Positions 11,471 through 24,000 of a stretch of 64,000 nt of DNA are shown piece after piece; position 1 is the first letter of the stretch; each line of letters begins with the position of its first letter. The DNA comes from Brugia malayi. Its lineage: Eukaryota; Nematoda; Chromadorea; Rhabditida; Onchocercidae. The stretch covers positions 1,444,001 to 1,508,000 of the forward strand of contig NW_025062477.1 of NCBI RefSeq assembly GCF_000002995.4. The letters are read 5' to 3'. The notes below the pieces were generated by a model, which did not search any database, was not told where the DNA came from, and saw only the letters and a list, made by a program, of their open reading frames with translations. Made by a program: the position numbers and the translations under genes.

Positions 11471-14400
11471 ATGAATACATCGACTTATTCATACGAAGCA
11501 ACGCCATTTTCAAACGATTGGTTCAATGCGAAACATATGGGCCAACAATCTGAGCACCTTTCTGTTGGTGTGTTTTACGATGTTTTTTTTTTTTTTCGAA
11601 TTCATTTCAATTTTAATCCCTTAGATTTGTTACAAATAATATTATGAATAAAAGAAAATTGGACAATAACTTAAGATTTGATAAATGATCATTAATTTTT
11701 ATTTTTCTTTTTCAAACTTAATTTTTCAGTATAATACGAGAGATCAGAGGTTAATCATTTTACTCATATTTCAGTCTCAAATGTATTACTTTAGTATTTC
11801 AAATCGTTAGAAATTTCAAACATTGCAAAAAAAAAAAAAACATTTCATGTTCATTTCTTTTGTTTTTCTTCAGCTATCATATCAGTTTCTTTCTTTTTAT
11901 TTTTATTTTATTCAAAAATTAAACATACAATATACACAAATTATAAATTCTTTTTTTCTGTTAATTTTTTTTCGACAATTTCAGAATTTTTATGGAAGAG
12001 ATGTTGAAGGGCAGAGTAAGTAGATTCTTTTTGTTGTTTTGGATTAGATAAATTCTATATGAGATGAATTTAATACTTTTGATATATGCTTCATTTATCA
12101 ATCATTTGGAAGCATTCTCATTAAGTTTGAATCATTATAAAATTTAGTAATTATTTAATCTTACTAAAATATATTGTGAATTTAATACGATATGATATGA
12201 TATGATAGTTTGGATGAAAATATCATATGAAATATAAAATATTTAAAATTTTTTTAATATTTAATAATAAAACATTCGAGTTTTTGATGTAATATATCAG
12301 TTATTTTTTTTTTTTTTCAGCGATAGATAATGTAGTAATAACTGAATTGGGTATCAACTAAAAGTTGTAAAATGCATCATACAAACTATTTTGTTCATTT
12401 AAAAAAAAAAAAAAAAAAAGAAACAAAGCAATTTTGGGACCAGTTTTGTTATAGATAATTTTAATTCATTTTCTCGCAAAAGTTGAGTGGAAAATTTTTG
12501 ATCATTGCTTCTTTCTTCTTTCTATTTTAATTTGTTTAAATTTTTTTTTTTTTTGAAATTAAAAATAGCTGAGTAGCTGACTAACTGAGTAATTAAAAAT
12601 GAGTAGACTAAAAATAGCTGACTTATGAAAAGTTTCCTTTTTATATAGTAATATATTACTATTACTATTATTATTATTAAATAATAATAGAGTGAATCGT
12701 TTTATTACTTCCTCTCTAATCAATTAGCATCATTATCTTATCAATATAACAAAATGATAAATCATTATCTTATCAATATAACAAAATGAGGAAAATAAAT
12801 GGATTTCAAAAAAATTTACGAGTAATAATTTGCTTAATGAGTCATTTCAAAAGTAGAATTTTTTGAATATAATGAATAAATAATGAAGTACATTTGATAA
12901 TTTTTCTAGAAGATTGTTAGTTGTTAAAATTAGTAGAAATTTTAGGATATTAGAAAATTGATTTATGCATTATTAATTATCAGTTACAAATTTCTTAGCT
13001 AATTTCTTAAAATTCTGATCTCGCAAATACTAAATTGATTGAAATGAATTTTATTTATTAATTTGTTCACTAAATTTATTAATTTGATTAATTGATTGAT
13101 TTTTCGCTAAATTTCTTCCAATAATGTTTTTTTTTTTTTTTTTTTGACCTTTTTTCCCAAAGAGAAAAAATTTCTGCATACCTAAATTTCTTCATAAATT
13201 TCAAATTGTTTTATTGCAGAAGAAAAAATTGGAATATAACCTGTAAATAAGTATTAGTGTTACTCATATTTACAAATACATGAAAAATTTGTTTCTATAA
13301 ATTATTTTGAAATAACTATCATCAAAAAGTAATTCAGTTCTTTAATGCTTATTTCATATCTATTTAAAAAAAAAAAGAAGTGTTAACTCCAAAGCAAATA
13401 TAGAATTATTCAATAAGGTATTCTTTATCATTAATGAATTTTAGAATTTCATTGTTAATTCGTCACATTTTTATATTAATAAGAATAATTCAAGCGATTG
13501 TTGTACACATTAATGAATTTCTTTACTTCAATTCCTTTTATCATTTTATTTGATCCAATTTGAAAAAAAAAAAAAATTTTTTTTCATAATTTTGATGACG
13601 AATTTGTGGAATTTAGATGGGAAAGAAGAAAAAAATGATGTGAAATATTATTTATTATATGATAAATGAAATAATTGTATGCATGGAATCACTGATTTCA
13701 TTATTTGTGAGAATTAAAATTTTTTGCGGTCAAATTCTTCATTTTACATGTAATTTTTATAAATTTCTAAGAAATTTTTTTTTTTTTTTAATTTTTTTCT
13801 CGTTGAATAAATGAATAATTGTGTCTCAAAAATTTTCTTAATTTTTGTACAACAAAATTTGAATAAAAAAATTTAAATCTAATTTAATCATTGTTAAAAT
13901 TATTGTCAATCTCAGTTAACGTAGGAAAATGAGTAAAATGATGATAGCATTATGAACAAATTCTAAATTAACTTCTAATCAGATGCATAAATTATTCTTG
14001 TAAATTTGAGAATTTTTTTAAAATGAATAACTGAGCATTAATTCAACAAAATGAAATTTTGTACATTTTAAAAATTCACAAAATGATTCTCCTCATAAAT
14101 AATTGTTAGATTTTATATTTTATTTAGTAATCATTACTAATCTCATTATGAGCTAATATTTGACTGAATCAATTCTTTATTGTTTTTCTTTTGAAGTACT
14201 CTTTTTTTTTTTTTCATTTAGATAAGAAAAAAAAGATAAGAACAAAGTAAACAAAAATATTTTGTTTGTAACGATTAAAAACAATTATACTGAGTTTATT
14301 TTTCATAAAGATGTGAATAGTTGTTGTTTATCGATTGCAACAATAATAATGCGCTAATTGCTTAAAATTGAAATCCGGAAACGTTTTCGTATTTTCGGAT

Positions 14401-15769
14401 TTCTCTGCAATCATTTACATCTGTCTAAAATTTTTAACAAAATTCTTAGAATCTTCATTTTCCTAAATGATCGTCGAAATGCTCATCTAAATACTTGCTT
14501 TTATTTCTCGCTTTACTCCTTTTTGGCAGTAACAAAGTTTTAATCTGAATTTTTTCACTTGCAATTTTACATCTGAAAATATTTAGTTTCAAAAAAAAAA
14601 AAAAAAATTTAAAAATATTTGAGTAAAAATTTCATCCATTAAAAATTGTGATTTTTCTAATACTAAGAAAATTTTGAAGATGTTTTTTATTGGGAAAGAA
14701 TTGTTAATGTGTTGACATTGTCTAATCTGTTCTGTGTCGTATGCTAATACAATCCAGTCCAAACATTGATTACTTACTTCTTATCACTACTTCAAAACAT
14801 CACCTTTTTAATGCTAAGTGATATGCATGTAATAACAAAAGTGAGTTAAACTTAATAGAGAGGGATTGAGGTGAACTGATCTAGTATGATTAGGCTAGTG
14901 AGGTGAACTGATCTAGTATGATTAGGCTAGTGAGATGAACTGATCTAGTATGATTAGGCTAGTGAGGTGAACTGATCTAGTATGATTAGGCTAGTGAGGT
15001 GAACTGATCTAGTATGATTAGGCTAGTGAGGTGAACTGATCTAGTATGATTAGGCTAGTGAGGTGAACTGATCTAGTATGATTAGGCTAGTGAGGTGAAC
15101 TGATCTAGTATGATTAGGCTAGTGAGGTGAACTGATCTAGTATGATTAGGCTAGTGAGGTGAACTGATCTAGTATGATTAGGCTAGTGAGGTGAACTGAT
15201 CTAGTATGATTAGGTAGTGAAGTGAACTGATCTAGTATGATTAGGTAGTGAGGTGAACTGATCTAGTATGATTAGGTAGTGAGGTGAACTGATCTAGTAT
15301 GATTAGGATAGATTTAAAAGAGGGATTGCGATAAACTGATCTAGCATTGCTATATTTGTCTTCATTTTGTCTAAATATAGCAAAAGGTTAAGCTTTTTAT
15401 TAAATTATCAAATTACCCTCTACAAAATGCTCATAAATAATATCAAGCTATCATCAGTTCAAATTATTACACTCAAATATTTCTATGAAATAAATTAGTT
15501 GAGAACAAGAAAAAAAAAAATGTTATCATAATTTTTCGATGATCTTTTATATTGTCAATGATCTCTTCAAAAAAATGACTATTTTTAGAGCAATTGCTCA
15601 GTTTGATGAATCAAATAAATGCATCAGTAAAAGGTGGACTATTTAACGCTCAACTTGCTAATCAGATTTTTGTTCTTTGTCAGCAACTCAAATTTTCTGG
15701 ACAACTTCTCGAGCAATCTCATAAAAGTTTGTTTTTCTCTTATAATTCATTTTTCAAAACTTTAGCGTT

Positions 15770-15811
<42 letters not shown>

Positions 15812-18800
15812 ATTATTTGGTACACAAATAATATATGAAGAATAGTAGAAGTAGCTATATGGAAGAAATTTGATGACAGTATAATGCAATTGACATTGGT
15901 AAATATTACTAAATCTATTATCGTATCGACTTTATGACGCACATTCATTGTTTCTAAATTTGAAAAGTAAATATAAAATGACAGGTGACATTAAATGTAA
16001 CTTCTATAGATGAACTGAATCGAGTTTTCGTATCTTTGCGACAAGCTTGTTGTCGTGATAATGGTCAACTTGGGACGCCGTGTCGACTCAAAATGATGGA
16101 ATTGGTGGAATTACGAGCAATGGGTTGGAGACCAAGCCTAGCACATACACAATATTATCTTAATCGTCCTGAACAACAACAGCAACAAATTGGTATCTTT
16201 TAATTTATATTAATTAATTTGCATATGAATTAATAATGCTTCGGAAAATATTTGGTAAGTGAAAAGTTGATAATTAAGATTAGTTAAGAAGTGATTAGAT
16301 GACTTACGATAATTACTTTAACAACAGTCTTAATATGATGATAACAAAAAAAAAAAAAAAAAATTGATATAAATACTATAAATGACTTATCATTTACTGA
16401 TATCGATATCAGTAAATTGATTTGAGTGAATTCTTGTCCTTTCATTTATTTCTGTTGTTTACATGCTTGAAATTCTCATTAATTATTTACAGATCCTGCA
16501 CCAATAAGTGCTCCACCATTCGGTACAATCCCGGTAAATCCGTTTGGTAATTTTGGCGGTCCTTCACCACCACTTTATGTTGGAAATGATGTAAACAATG
16601 CAGTAATCACTCCACAACCCACACCAGCAAGTTTCTATCTGATACCAGCAGCTGCTGCTAGTTTGTTTCTTTTTTCTTTTTTTTTTTTATTTCCATGAAA
16701 ATTTAGCATGACTTTTATTTATTTGAATTTTTTTAATAGAAGTTAATTCATATTCATGCACTGATAATAGAGTAGTGAGTGATAAGTTGAGAAAAATTAT
16801 CAAGTTAACTATATGATTAATAACAGTTTAAATTGTAGTTTAATTTTATTTATTTGTTTATCTTTAAACTGTTACCAAAGCAGTAAATAATAAGAATGCT
16901 AACATAAAACAAATAAAGAAATGAAGAAAAGAAAAAGTTTCACTTCAAATATCAAGATGTTATTAATAAGATATAATTATTAACAATTTAAGATGTAATT
17001 TAAATTCATTATCTGTTTAGGTGGATGGGCTCGACCAATAATAGCTCCCGGTGTTGTACCATCTGGTAATATTTTGCCTCAATTAACACCAATTGATGTA
17101 GAAGCTTGGGCGAAAGCTAACAAACAACTGCAACAGACAAAATTGAAAGCAAAAACACCACAAAATCGTGTTCCACAGTTACGCGAGGAAATGGTGATAC
17201 GTAATAGTGATTCTGGCAAAAGTAAGTCAAGTCAATCTTGTCAAAAAGTTTGATTTTAATTGAACCAATTTATTGTAATTCAAAATTTTTGTTTTTTTCT
17301 GTGCATCATATTTCCAAATTTTTGTCATTCATATGCTGAAAATGTCATCGAACTAATTATTACAGAAAATTCAGGTCATTGTATAATAGTGGTTGGAATA
17401 ATTTAAAATTACATAAATTATATGTCAATATTGTATGGGATATGGTCTAATCTAATTAGTTTTTCTTTTTTTTTTTTTTTCTTTTATCTTTAGGATACTT
17501 AATAGAGTAGCTAATAGTAAAAAAAAAAAAAAAAAAATGGAGCTCAAGCTAGAATGTTTGAATTGAAATGTAACTTTGCAGTTATGGGTGTTAAAGGTCG
17601 ACGTGTAGCAGTAGTGGAAGAATTAAGCAAAACAGTAATATCATTTCAAAAAGTTGATTCCAAATGTAAGGATCGTACATTGACAATAACTGGTAGTAAT
17701 CAAGAATCGATTGATTATGCGAAACGTCTCATCGAGCAAACAATTCGTCGAAATATTTCACCTAATCGAGTAACCGTTTATTTTTTTTCACGTTTCATTT
17801 TATAGTTACAAATATTGTCTGTAGAATTTTTGGATGTATTTCTAATGAAAGTTATTTTTCTTTGCTACGGTATAGCTATCATTTATGTTTTCAAGCCAAC
17901 TTTGCACATCTTTTGATTTTATTTAACTCAAGAAATGATAGTTGCCTATTTGGCTTTGCTCAAGTATTTTTTTTTGGTCAAAACATGCAACTTTGGTTTT
18001 ATCTATTATTTTCCTGATTAATTATTAACATCTTGGATGTCTTACTGATGTTTTATGAGACTCTTTTAATTATCATCTTCTTGTGTAGGTGATGAATTTT
18101 TTTTTTGGATTTTTGATAAACTTAAAAATTTATTCTAGACTGAAGCAAATGATGCAGAAGTTGATGACAATGATGATGATGATGATGATGATGATGATGT
18201 TGGGATATCAATCGAAACGACACAAGATGGCACTTTGAAATTGTCGTGTGCTGATCCACAAGTGCTTCAGGTTATTTTTTTTTTTATTAAATTTTTAATA
18301 AACATACTATAAAGCTAGACTAATTCCGTATTAATATCAGTGTTTCTGTTTTTTGTTTCACTTACTAAATGAATTTTTCTTTGTCTTTGCAAATTTCAAA
18401 TTTACAATATCTGAGAATTAATCCGAATTTTCACTTTATTTTCTAGTTCTAATACTACAGGCAGCGCAAGCAGCTCTGAGTGAATATTTAACAAGAGTTG
18501 GCCGAAACCATTCGCGAATATCAGCTGAAGAACGTGAACAGCGCAAAGAAAGGAGAAAATCAATGCCACTGCAGTCCTCATCAAATCGCCAAATTGCTAA
18601 GTTTGTTATTGACAGGAATTTTTTTTTTTTTTGATTTAATAGTAGGTGAATAACAGAAGATTGCTGAAATTTTACATTTATCAGAAATGAGGAGGAGGTT
18701 ATTTTTGAGATGAATGAGTTAATCTTTCTACTCTTTCACATGCATTTTTTATAAAATATTTCCTAAATTGTGAATAATTCTGTAGAGATGATTTAATTTG

Positions 18801-19155
18801 TTAAATTATTTTAGCATGATGCTAAAATATTTTTTTCTAATTATTTCTTATCATTAGTTGTTATACATTTCTAGCTATTATGTTTAATTTTAGCTGTGAC
18901 AACTCACCGGTAAGTACTAGTAGCAATGTGCAATGGCGTTCTTCTGGTAAAACAGGTAGTACACCAAATTTGACTCAATTAAATAATGCCACAGCTGGTA
19001 ATGGCGATGTGACAGAAATAAAATTAAGCAAGCAGCGTTACGATCGAATGCAATTATTGAAATTACGTTCAGCTGCCGGATATTTGGATTCGAAAACGAC
19101 TGCAACCATATACGAACTCGAAATTGGACGTACCCAGCGTACTAATGTACTTTAA
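11471..19155 (+). CDS. mxt-1: Mextli, eIF4E-binding KH-domain translation factor
   Basis: Exons: 11471-11569 (end could be 11563), 11985-12015, 15589-15726, 15985-16192, 16493-16660, 17021-17221, 17582-17769, 18139-18270, 18461-18600, 18894-19155; about 521 residues. Mextli proteins scaffold eIF4E on mRNA and promote translation. Exons 3-4 encode a helical segment in the place of the family's MIF4G-like region. Exons 5-6 are Pro/Gly-rich. Exon 7 is a KH domain with a GVKG loop followed by RRVAVVEELSKTVISF. Exon 8 has nine consecutive Asp. Exon 10 contains YDRMQLL at 19039-19059, a perfect YxxxxL-phi eIF4E-binding motif, followed by RSAAGYLDS, which may add the second contact known for Mextli. 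One oddity: exon 3 ends in phase 1 but exon 4 reads in phase 0, so the 3/4 junction is off by one base. Exon 1 is the least certain. The gene is convergent with anc-1. Confidence 0.82.
12729..12790 (+). repeat. Two-copy direct repeat, period 32 bp
   Basis: The word ATCATTATCTTATCAATATA, with the following ACAAAATGA, occurs at 12729 and again at 12761. It is inside the long second intron of the Mextli gene. Confidence 0.8.
14868..15309 (+). repeat. Minisatellite, 14 copies, 32-bp unit
   Basis: Head-to-tail copies carry the core TGATCTAGTATGATTAGG. The first copies are 32 bp and nearly identical. The last junctions lose a CT (TTAGGTAGTG in place of TTAGGCTAGTG), making 30-bp units. One copy near 14931 has GAGATG for GAGGTG and one near 15218 has GAAGTG. 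A degenerate relic, with ACTGATCTAG in altered flanks, lies at about 15333-15345. The array is in the 3.6-kb intron 2 of the Mextli gene. There are no unique spacers, so it is not a CRISPR array. Confidence 0.95.
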
Positions 19156-20118
19156 ATATTTATAATTTACACAATTTGTAAGAAATTTCATTCAAAAAAA
19201 AGAAGAAAAATAGAGAAATGTTGATGACTGAAAAAAAAAAAAAAAATAATCAAATTGTATGTTGCTTTCTCATTTTTTCACTTCACATTGTATTTATATG
19301 AGTTCACAAATTTCCAAAATTATATGATTTTTCTTACTTTACTTTCGACTGAAATGGTATTTTCTGAAATAGTTTTGTTTGGTATTACAGATATTTATTT
19401 ATTTGATTTTTCTAGTTTTCACTTATTTTCAAAATTATCTACATATTGAACTGGAATATGTGCATCATAGCAGATTGAAATATGACTTGATGAGGTTTCA
19501 TTAAAAAGTAATCGATAAGAATATTCGGAAATCGATCATTTTTTTTTTATGCTTTTGAGGAAGTTTTTGAAGAAAATTATTGGTTAAAATTAATCACTTG
19601 CATTTTGGAGATCTGATTTTAGGTATTATTCTTTCTACTATTGAGAAGCTACTATTTCTATTCAAGATCAGTTATCCTTGCGCATCCTGGCTGAAATTTT
19701 TTTTTTTTTTGTAAAGTTTATTTGAAGAAATTCAAATTACTCTGCTTTATAATTATATTAAGAAAAGAAAACTACTACCCTTAACATATTTGTTGTTTGT
19801 TTTCCACTTTCGCCAATTGTTTTTTTATGTTCCCAAGTCCTATTTTCTTAGATTACACTCTTACAGTTTATGGTACTACATATGCCTTATCAAACTTAAC
19901 AGTGGTAAGAATATTATTATTGTACTACGTTATCACTGTATCATAATTTCTAATCAACGTATTTTTTTCTCATCAAGAAATTATTTCATTTTGTTCCCAA
20001 AAATTTTTTAGGAAATTAGCTGTTTGAATTTGTCTTCAAACATATGTTTTATTCTTTACTTTTTGGTGCTACTGTATTGCTTACAAGGAAATCACCATTA
20101 CTTTTGTTGTGTGTTATC

Positions 20119-20124
20119 AATAAA
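20119..20124 (+). promoter_or_regulatory. Candidate polyadenylation signal for mxt-1
   Basis: AATAAA in TATCAATAAAGTTCC on the plus strand, 964 bases after the Mextli stop. It is the clearest canonical signal in the gap, but would mean a long 3' UTR. Confidence 0.35.
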
Positions 20125-20347
20125 GTTCCGTAAACATTTCAGAAATTTTGCCAATCCCTGAACATAAATCAAGTTGGGAAGTCATTGGGCAAATAGAGGG
20201 AATGCATAAAAATAAGGTATTACTGGCACAGGATGTTCTCAAGAGTCTAGGTTTGCCATACTTCATTATGCTGTAACCATTCAGTATGCATATATATATA
20301 TATGACATGGGTTTATCTTGAAATAATCGATATTCAACGATTAACAT

Positions 20348-20353
20348 TTTATT
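20348..20353 (-). promoter_or_regulatory. Candidate polyadenylation signal for anc-1
   Basis: TTTATT on the plus strand is AATAAA on the minus strand, about 230 bases after the anc-1 stop at 20583-20585. Confidence 0.35.
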
Positions 20354-20582
20354 TTAAAAATTGAAGCATAATTAATTTGTTCCGTAATTACTTTTAAACA
20401 AGATAGGAAGCACAATGTGAAAAAATAAAAACAAATAAATTACATGGATTTTTTCTTTTCAAATGTATCAATCAATAACAAAAAAAAAAAAAGAAAAACA
20501 GAAGTAAAACATTCAGTTTCTATTTTTTAACAGAATATTTGCGATAACAGTGAATGAGCCTGTTGTAATCAATATGAATGCG

Positions 20583-21048
20583 TTAAAAAGGTGGCGGTCC
20601 ATTGACGAATTCTAAGGATGGATCAAAACTTCGTGCGAAATTATTGAGCAACTGGCAACAACTTTCATCATCACAGTGTGGTACAAGACATGCTGCACCA
20701 AGAAGTAATACAAGCATAGCCTGCAAAAAAATAGTATGATACTGTTCATTTAAGATTCCACTACAAAAAAAAAAAAAAAAAATGAACAACTATTGATTGC
20801 ATTATTTCTGAATTATCTTGAAAATTGAAAAATAAGTTACGCCATTCAGAAAGATTTATGCTTCACAGATATGAAAAATAAACCTGAAGAGGCAATGCAG
20901 TACGAAGTATACGTCTCCAACGAGAACGTTGTCGTACGTAATGTACACGTCCTGGGCTTGGATCATCTGGTATTGGTGAAAGTGCAACAACATCAGATGA
21001 TGCAGAGACCTCAACGGCATTTTCTACATCGCTTTCTTCTAGCATCAC
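20583..21048 (-). other. anc-1: KASH domain exons of anc-1
   Basis: Exon 20884-21048 (55 codons) gives an acidic Ser/Pro linker and a basic stretch (RQRSRWRRILRTALPLQ). Exon 20720-20583 (46 codons) starts AMLVLLLGAACLVPHC, so the membrane span crosses the exon junction. The luminal tail contains CDDESCCQLLNNFARSF and ends VNGPPPF. The terminal PPPx is the SUN-binding signature of KASH peptides. A Cys 23 residues before the last residue matches the position that forms the disulphide with SUN in human nesprins 1 and 2. The stop is TAA at 20583-20585. Confidence 0.96.
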
Positions 21049-24000
21049 CTGCAACTAATACAATGAACCTTCTGGCTTTTTCTCGTCTTTATCACTATTT
21101 TTGATATTGCTAATATCAGTTAAAAATAAAATATGACGAAGGCACATTTTAATAGCTTCTGCTCTATGTTTTACATGAAAATGAAAAAAAAAACCGGATA
21201 TATGAATCAAACCTAGATCTTTTTCATTAAATCACTTTTTTCGAAAATAGTATCTTACATTCCCATCATAAATGAGCTCTTAAAACTTAATCCTTAATCC
21301 TAAACCCTCAGACATAATCATAATTCTAACTGCTGAACTACATTAGTGATTAAGTCCATTGCCGTCCTTTACTTACAGATATAAGCGAAGCTAAATCTCA
21401 TATAAGTTAAGCAAACCAGAGGGAAATTCTATTAAATCATAAAACACACTTCATCATCAGGTGTTTCAAATTTGCTCACATCATCATCGTCGCTAGTGGC
21501 AGAACTGGGGCTAAGGTCATATAAATCATCATCAAATGGAATGCCCTGTTCACGCAGTACATCTCGTGGATAATCATTAGGATATATTGCTGCCAGTACT
21601 TCTGCTGCCGCATCAATATCATATTCTTCAGTATCCGTAAGTTGTAGTCGTTTTAGTCTTTCTTCAATTTCTTCTAACTGTTCGAAATTACGTTTAGTTG
21701 TAATATCCTCTTCTTCATTCAGAAAGATTCTATTAGCATTGTACTTAGTGATATCTTCATCTAGTGTTTTCAAATGCGCTCGAATACCTTCCAACTTTTG
21801 CTCCAGTTTCTGAAATGAGCACAACTTTCTTTGGTATATGTTACAAAATATTCTTTATATGGTTGATAATGTCAAGTACTATAGAAACATAAAACGAAAC
21901 CTAGAAGAGTTGTCTTTTTTTAAATGAAATTCACTCAGTTCTACTCTTAGCATTTAGTCAGAAAGGCCGTATTATTTAAAAAGCTTTTAGGTACAATATT
22001 TTTTCACAACAAAAGACCTTTTGTAGACAAGCTGATATGTTCTGATTATCGAATGCATTTCTAATAACGCCAAGTTCGTCTGATATTACGAGTAATGAAT
22101 GCATAATTTCCTCTCTTACTCGGAATTCGGCGGACATAGAATCCAACAAATTCTAAAATCCAGGATATTTTCAAATTATTAAAAAAAGCATTTCCGAAGA
22201 CAACTGGAAGATAGTAACCGATAAATTAAAGGTTTCCTATAAGTTAGCATTCATTCAAGAATCAATTCGGATTTCTGATTATGGAATTTTATCAGGAAAG
22301 CTTAATTTAGTTGTCATCACTTTACATTAAGCTCAACAGATCAAATTATCAAAAAGAATAAGAAGAAAAACCTCGATCTTTTTCTCAAGTTCACTTGCTT
22401 CCTCGACAAATGCTTCTCCCTCTCGTCGGGCGCAGGCTAGCGGATGAAGTTGTGAACACAAAGACAATAGTCGTGATGGTAAATCCGCGAGAAACGACCA
22501 CCTCAGGTAGAGGGCCTGAAACAAATCAGATATTCGGTAGTTTAAGAAAATTTCTGAAACTTGTTTAAAACCAAAAGACAAGATAAGGAGTACACTAACG
22601 AAAGCCTTGAGAAATTTTTTGCATGTTACAGCAATCCTAAGAGGTACACCACCCTCATAATAATAATTAACTTAAATCAGTCATATGAAAAAAAAAAAAA
22701 AAAAACCTTTAAAGCTTCCAAATCATCAAGCATTTTATCAAATCTTCTCACTCCTCGTCCTTCAATTTCACATATTTGCCTGCGTATATCGTTCAGTTCT
22801 TCTACTGCTGAATCACGTTCTTTTACAAAATTTTCCCACATAAGAGCACGTTTAGACAATTCTAGTTGCAGATCTTTGCCTTTGTCAATTAGTTCACATA
22901 GCTGAACAAAAACCAGTGACTGTTCGATATTTGGTTCCTTGCGTAAATCGAATATCTTTTCACTAAGAGTGTCAAATTTCTTTGAGACAGAATCGTAAGA
23001 TTCTGGAAGAGATTCTGAATCGTCCAACAATTCCTGACCATTCTTTATCCATTCTACCAACTCACTGTGTAATGTCTTACAATCGACAGATATCCTTTCA
23101 TGCGCAAACAACTGGGCACGCTTTTTGTCGAAATATTCATGATCTTTCTGAAACATATCACTTAAAAATTGCATTTAATACGACATCCAACTTAGTTAAA
23201 AACCTTACTCATCTATAAAAACTTCACTATTCAATCAGAAAAAAAAAAACCTCTGCATGCTCCAAAACCTCATCAATTCTCGACAAAAGGTCTTTCTTCT
23301 CGTCGCACTGTTCCCTATCACATTCAGAGACTCCAACATGTGAAATTTTTTCCTTCAATTTTAGAAGCTTCTGCACACCGGACTATAAAAAAATCGGATC
23401 AGTTCAACGAAAGCGCACGCAGAAAACAATTAAAATAATTTGCTGATATTCATTCTCCACAATCAGTCAGGTCGTCGATCTCAAGAAAAGACATAATTTT
23501 TCTTCGTTACCATGAGAATACTAAAGTCGAATTTATACTAAAATCCAAGTGATGTATATTATAAATAACGAACTTACATTTATATCACATAGTTGATGAT
23601 CAAGTTCAGATAGAGTAATTTCATCAGAAATAAATATTGGCATTGATTGCAATGATGAGAGTTGTATTTCAATTTCATCTCTAATTGCATTGAATGATGC
23701 TAATGCTGCAAGCTTTTCTCCAACTGCATCAGCTAACCGTTTTAGAATATCATTCAGTTGTGCCAGTAATCTATTACCATCCTCACGTAACTTATTACCT
23801 TCATCATTCATCGGAATATTTTCTAGCAAAATTTCAAGTTGATGTTTCTTTCCTTCAAGCTCACTTAATGCATTATTTTGTTCTTCAACTGTTTGCAATG
23901 GTATTTGTTCCATTTCATTTATATAATGTTGCACATTTTCGTTGATCAAATTTATCTCCGCAGTTGTGGAATATAATTTGGCACGATCGGTTAATTTCTC

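Larger units (their letters stand above)
19156..20582. other. Convergent intergenic region between mxt-1 and anc-1
   Basis: About 1.4 kb between two stop codons that face each other. It should hold both 3' UTRs. No exon with splice context is visible; open frames are short AT-rich artefacts. A short TA repeat lies at 20288-20304. Confidence 0.5.

Noticed and set aside
14868..15309. CRISPR array
   Set aside because: Units are contiguous with no spacers, and the context is an intron of a eukaryotic gene; it is a minisatellite.
19255..20011. Short plus-strand open frames between mxt-1 and anc-1
   Set aside because: Phe/Leu/Tyr-rich translations of AT-rich DNA with no splice sites or similarity; most likely 3' UTR.
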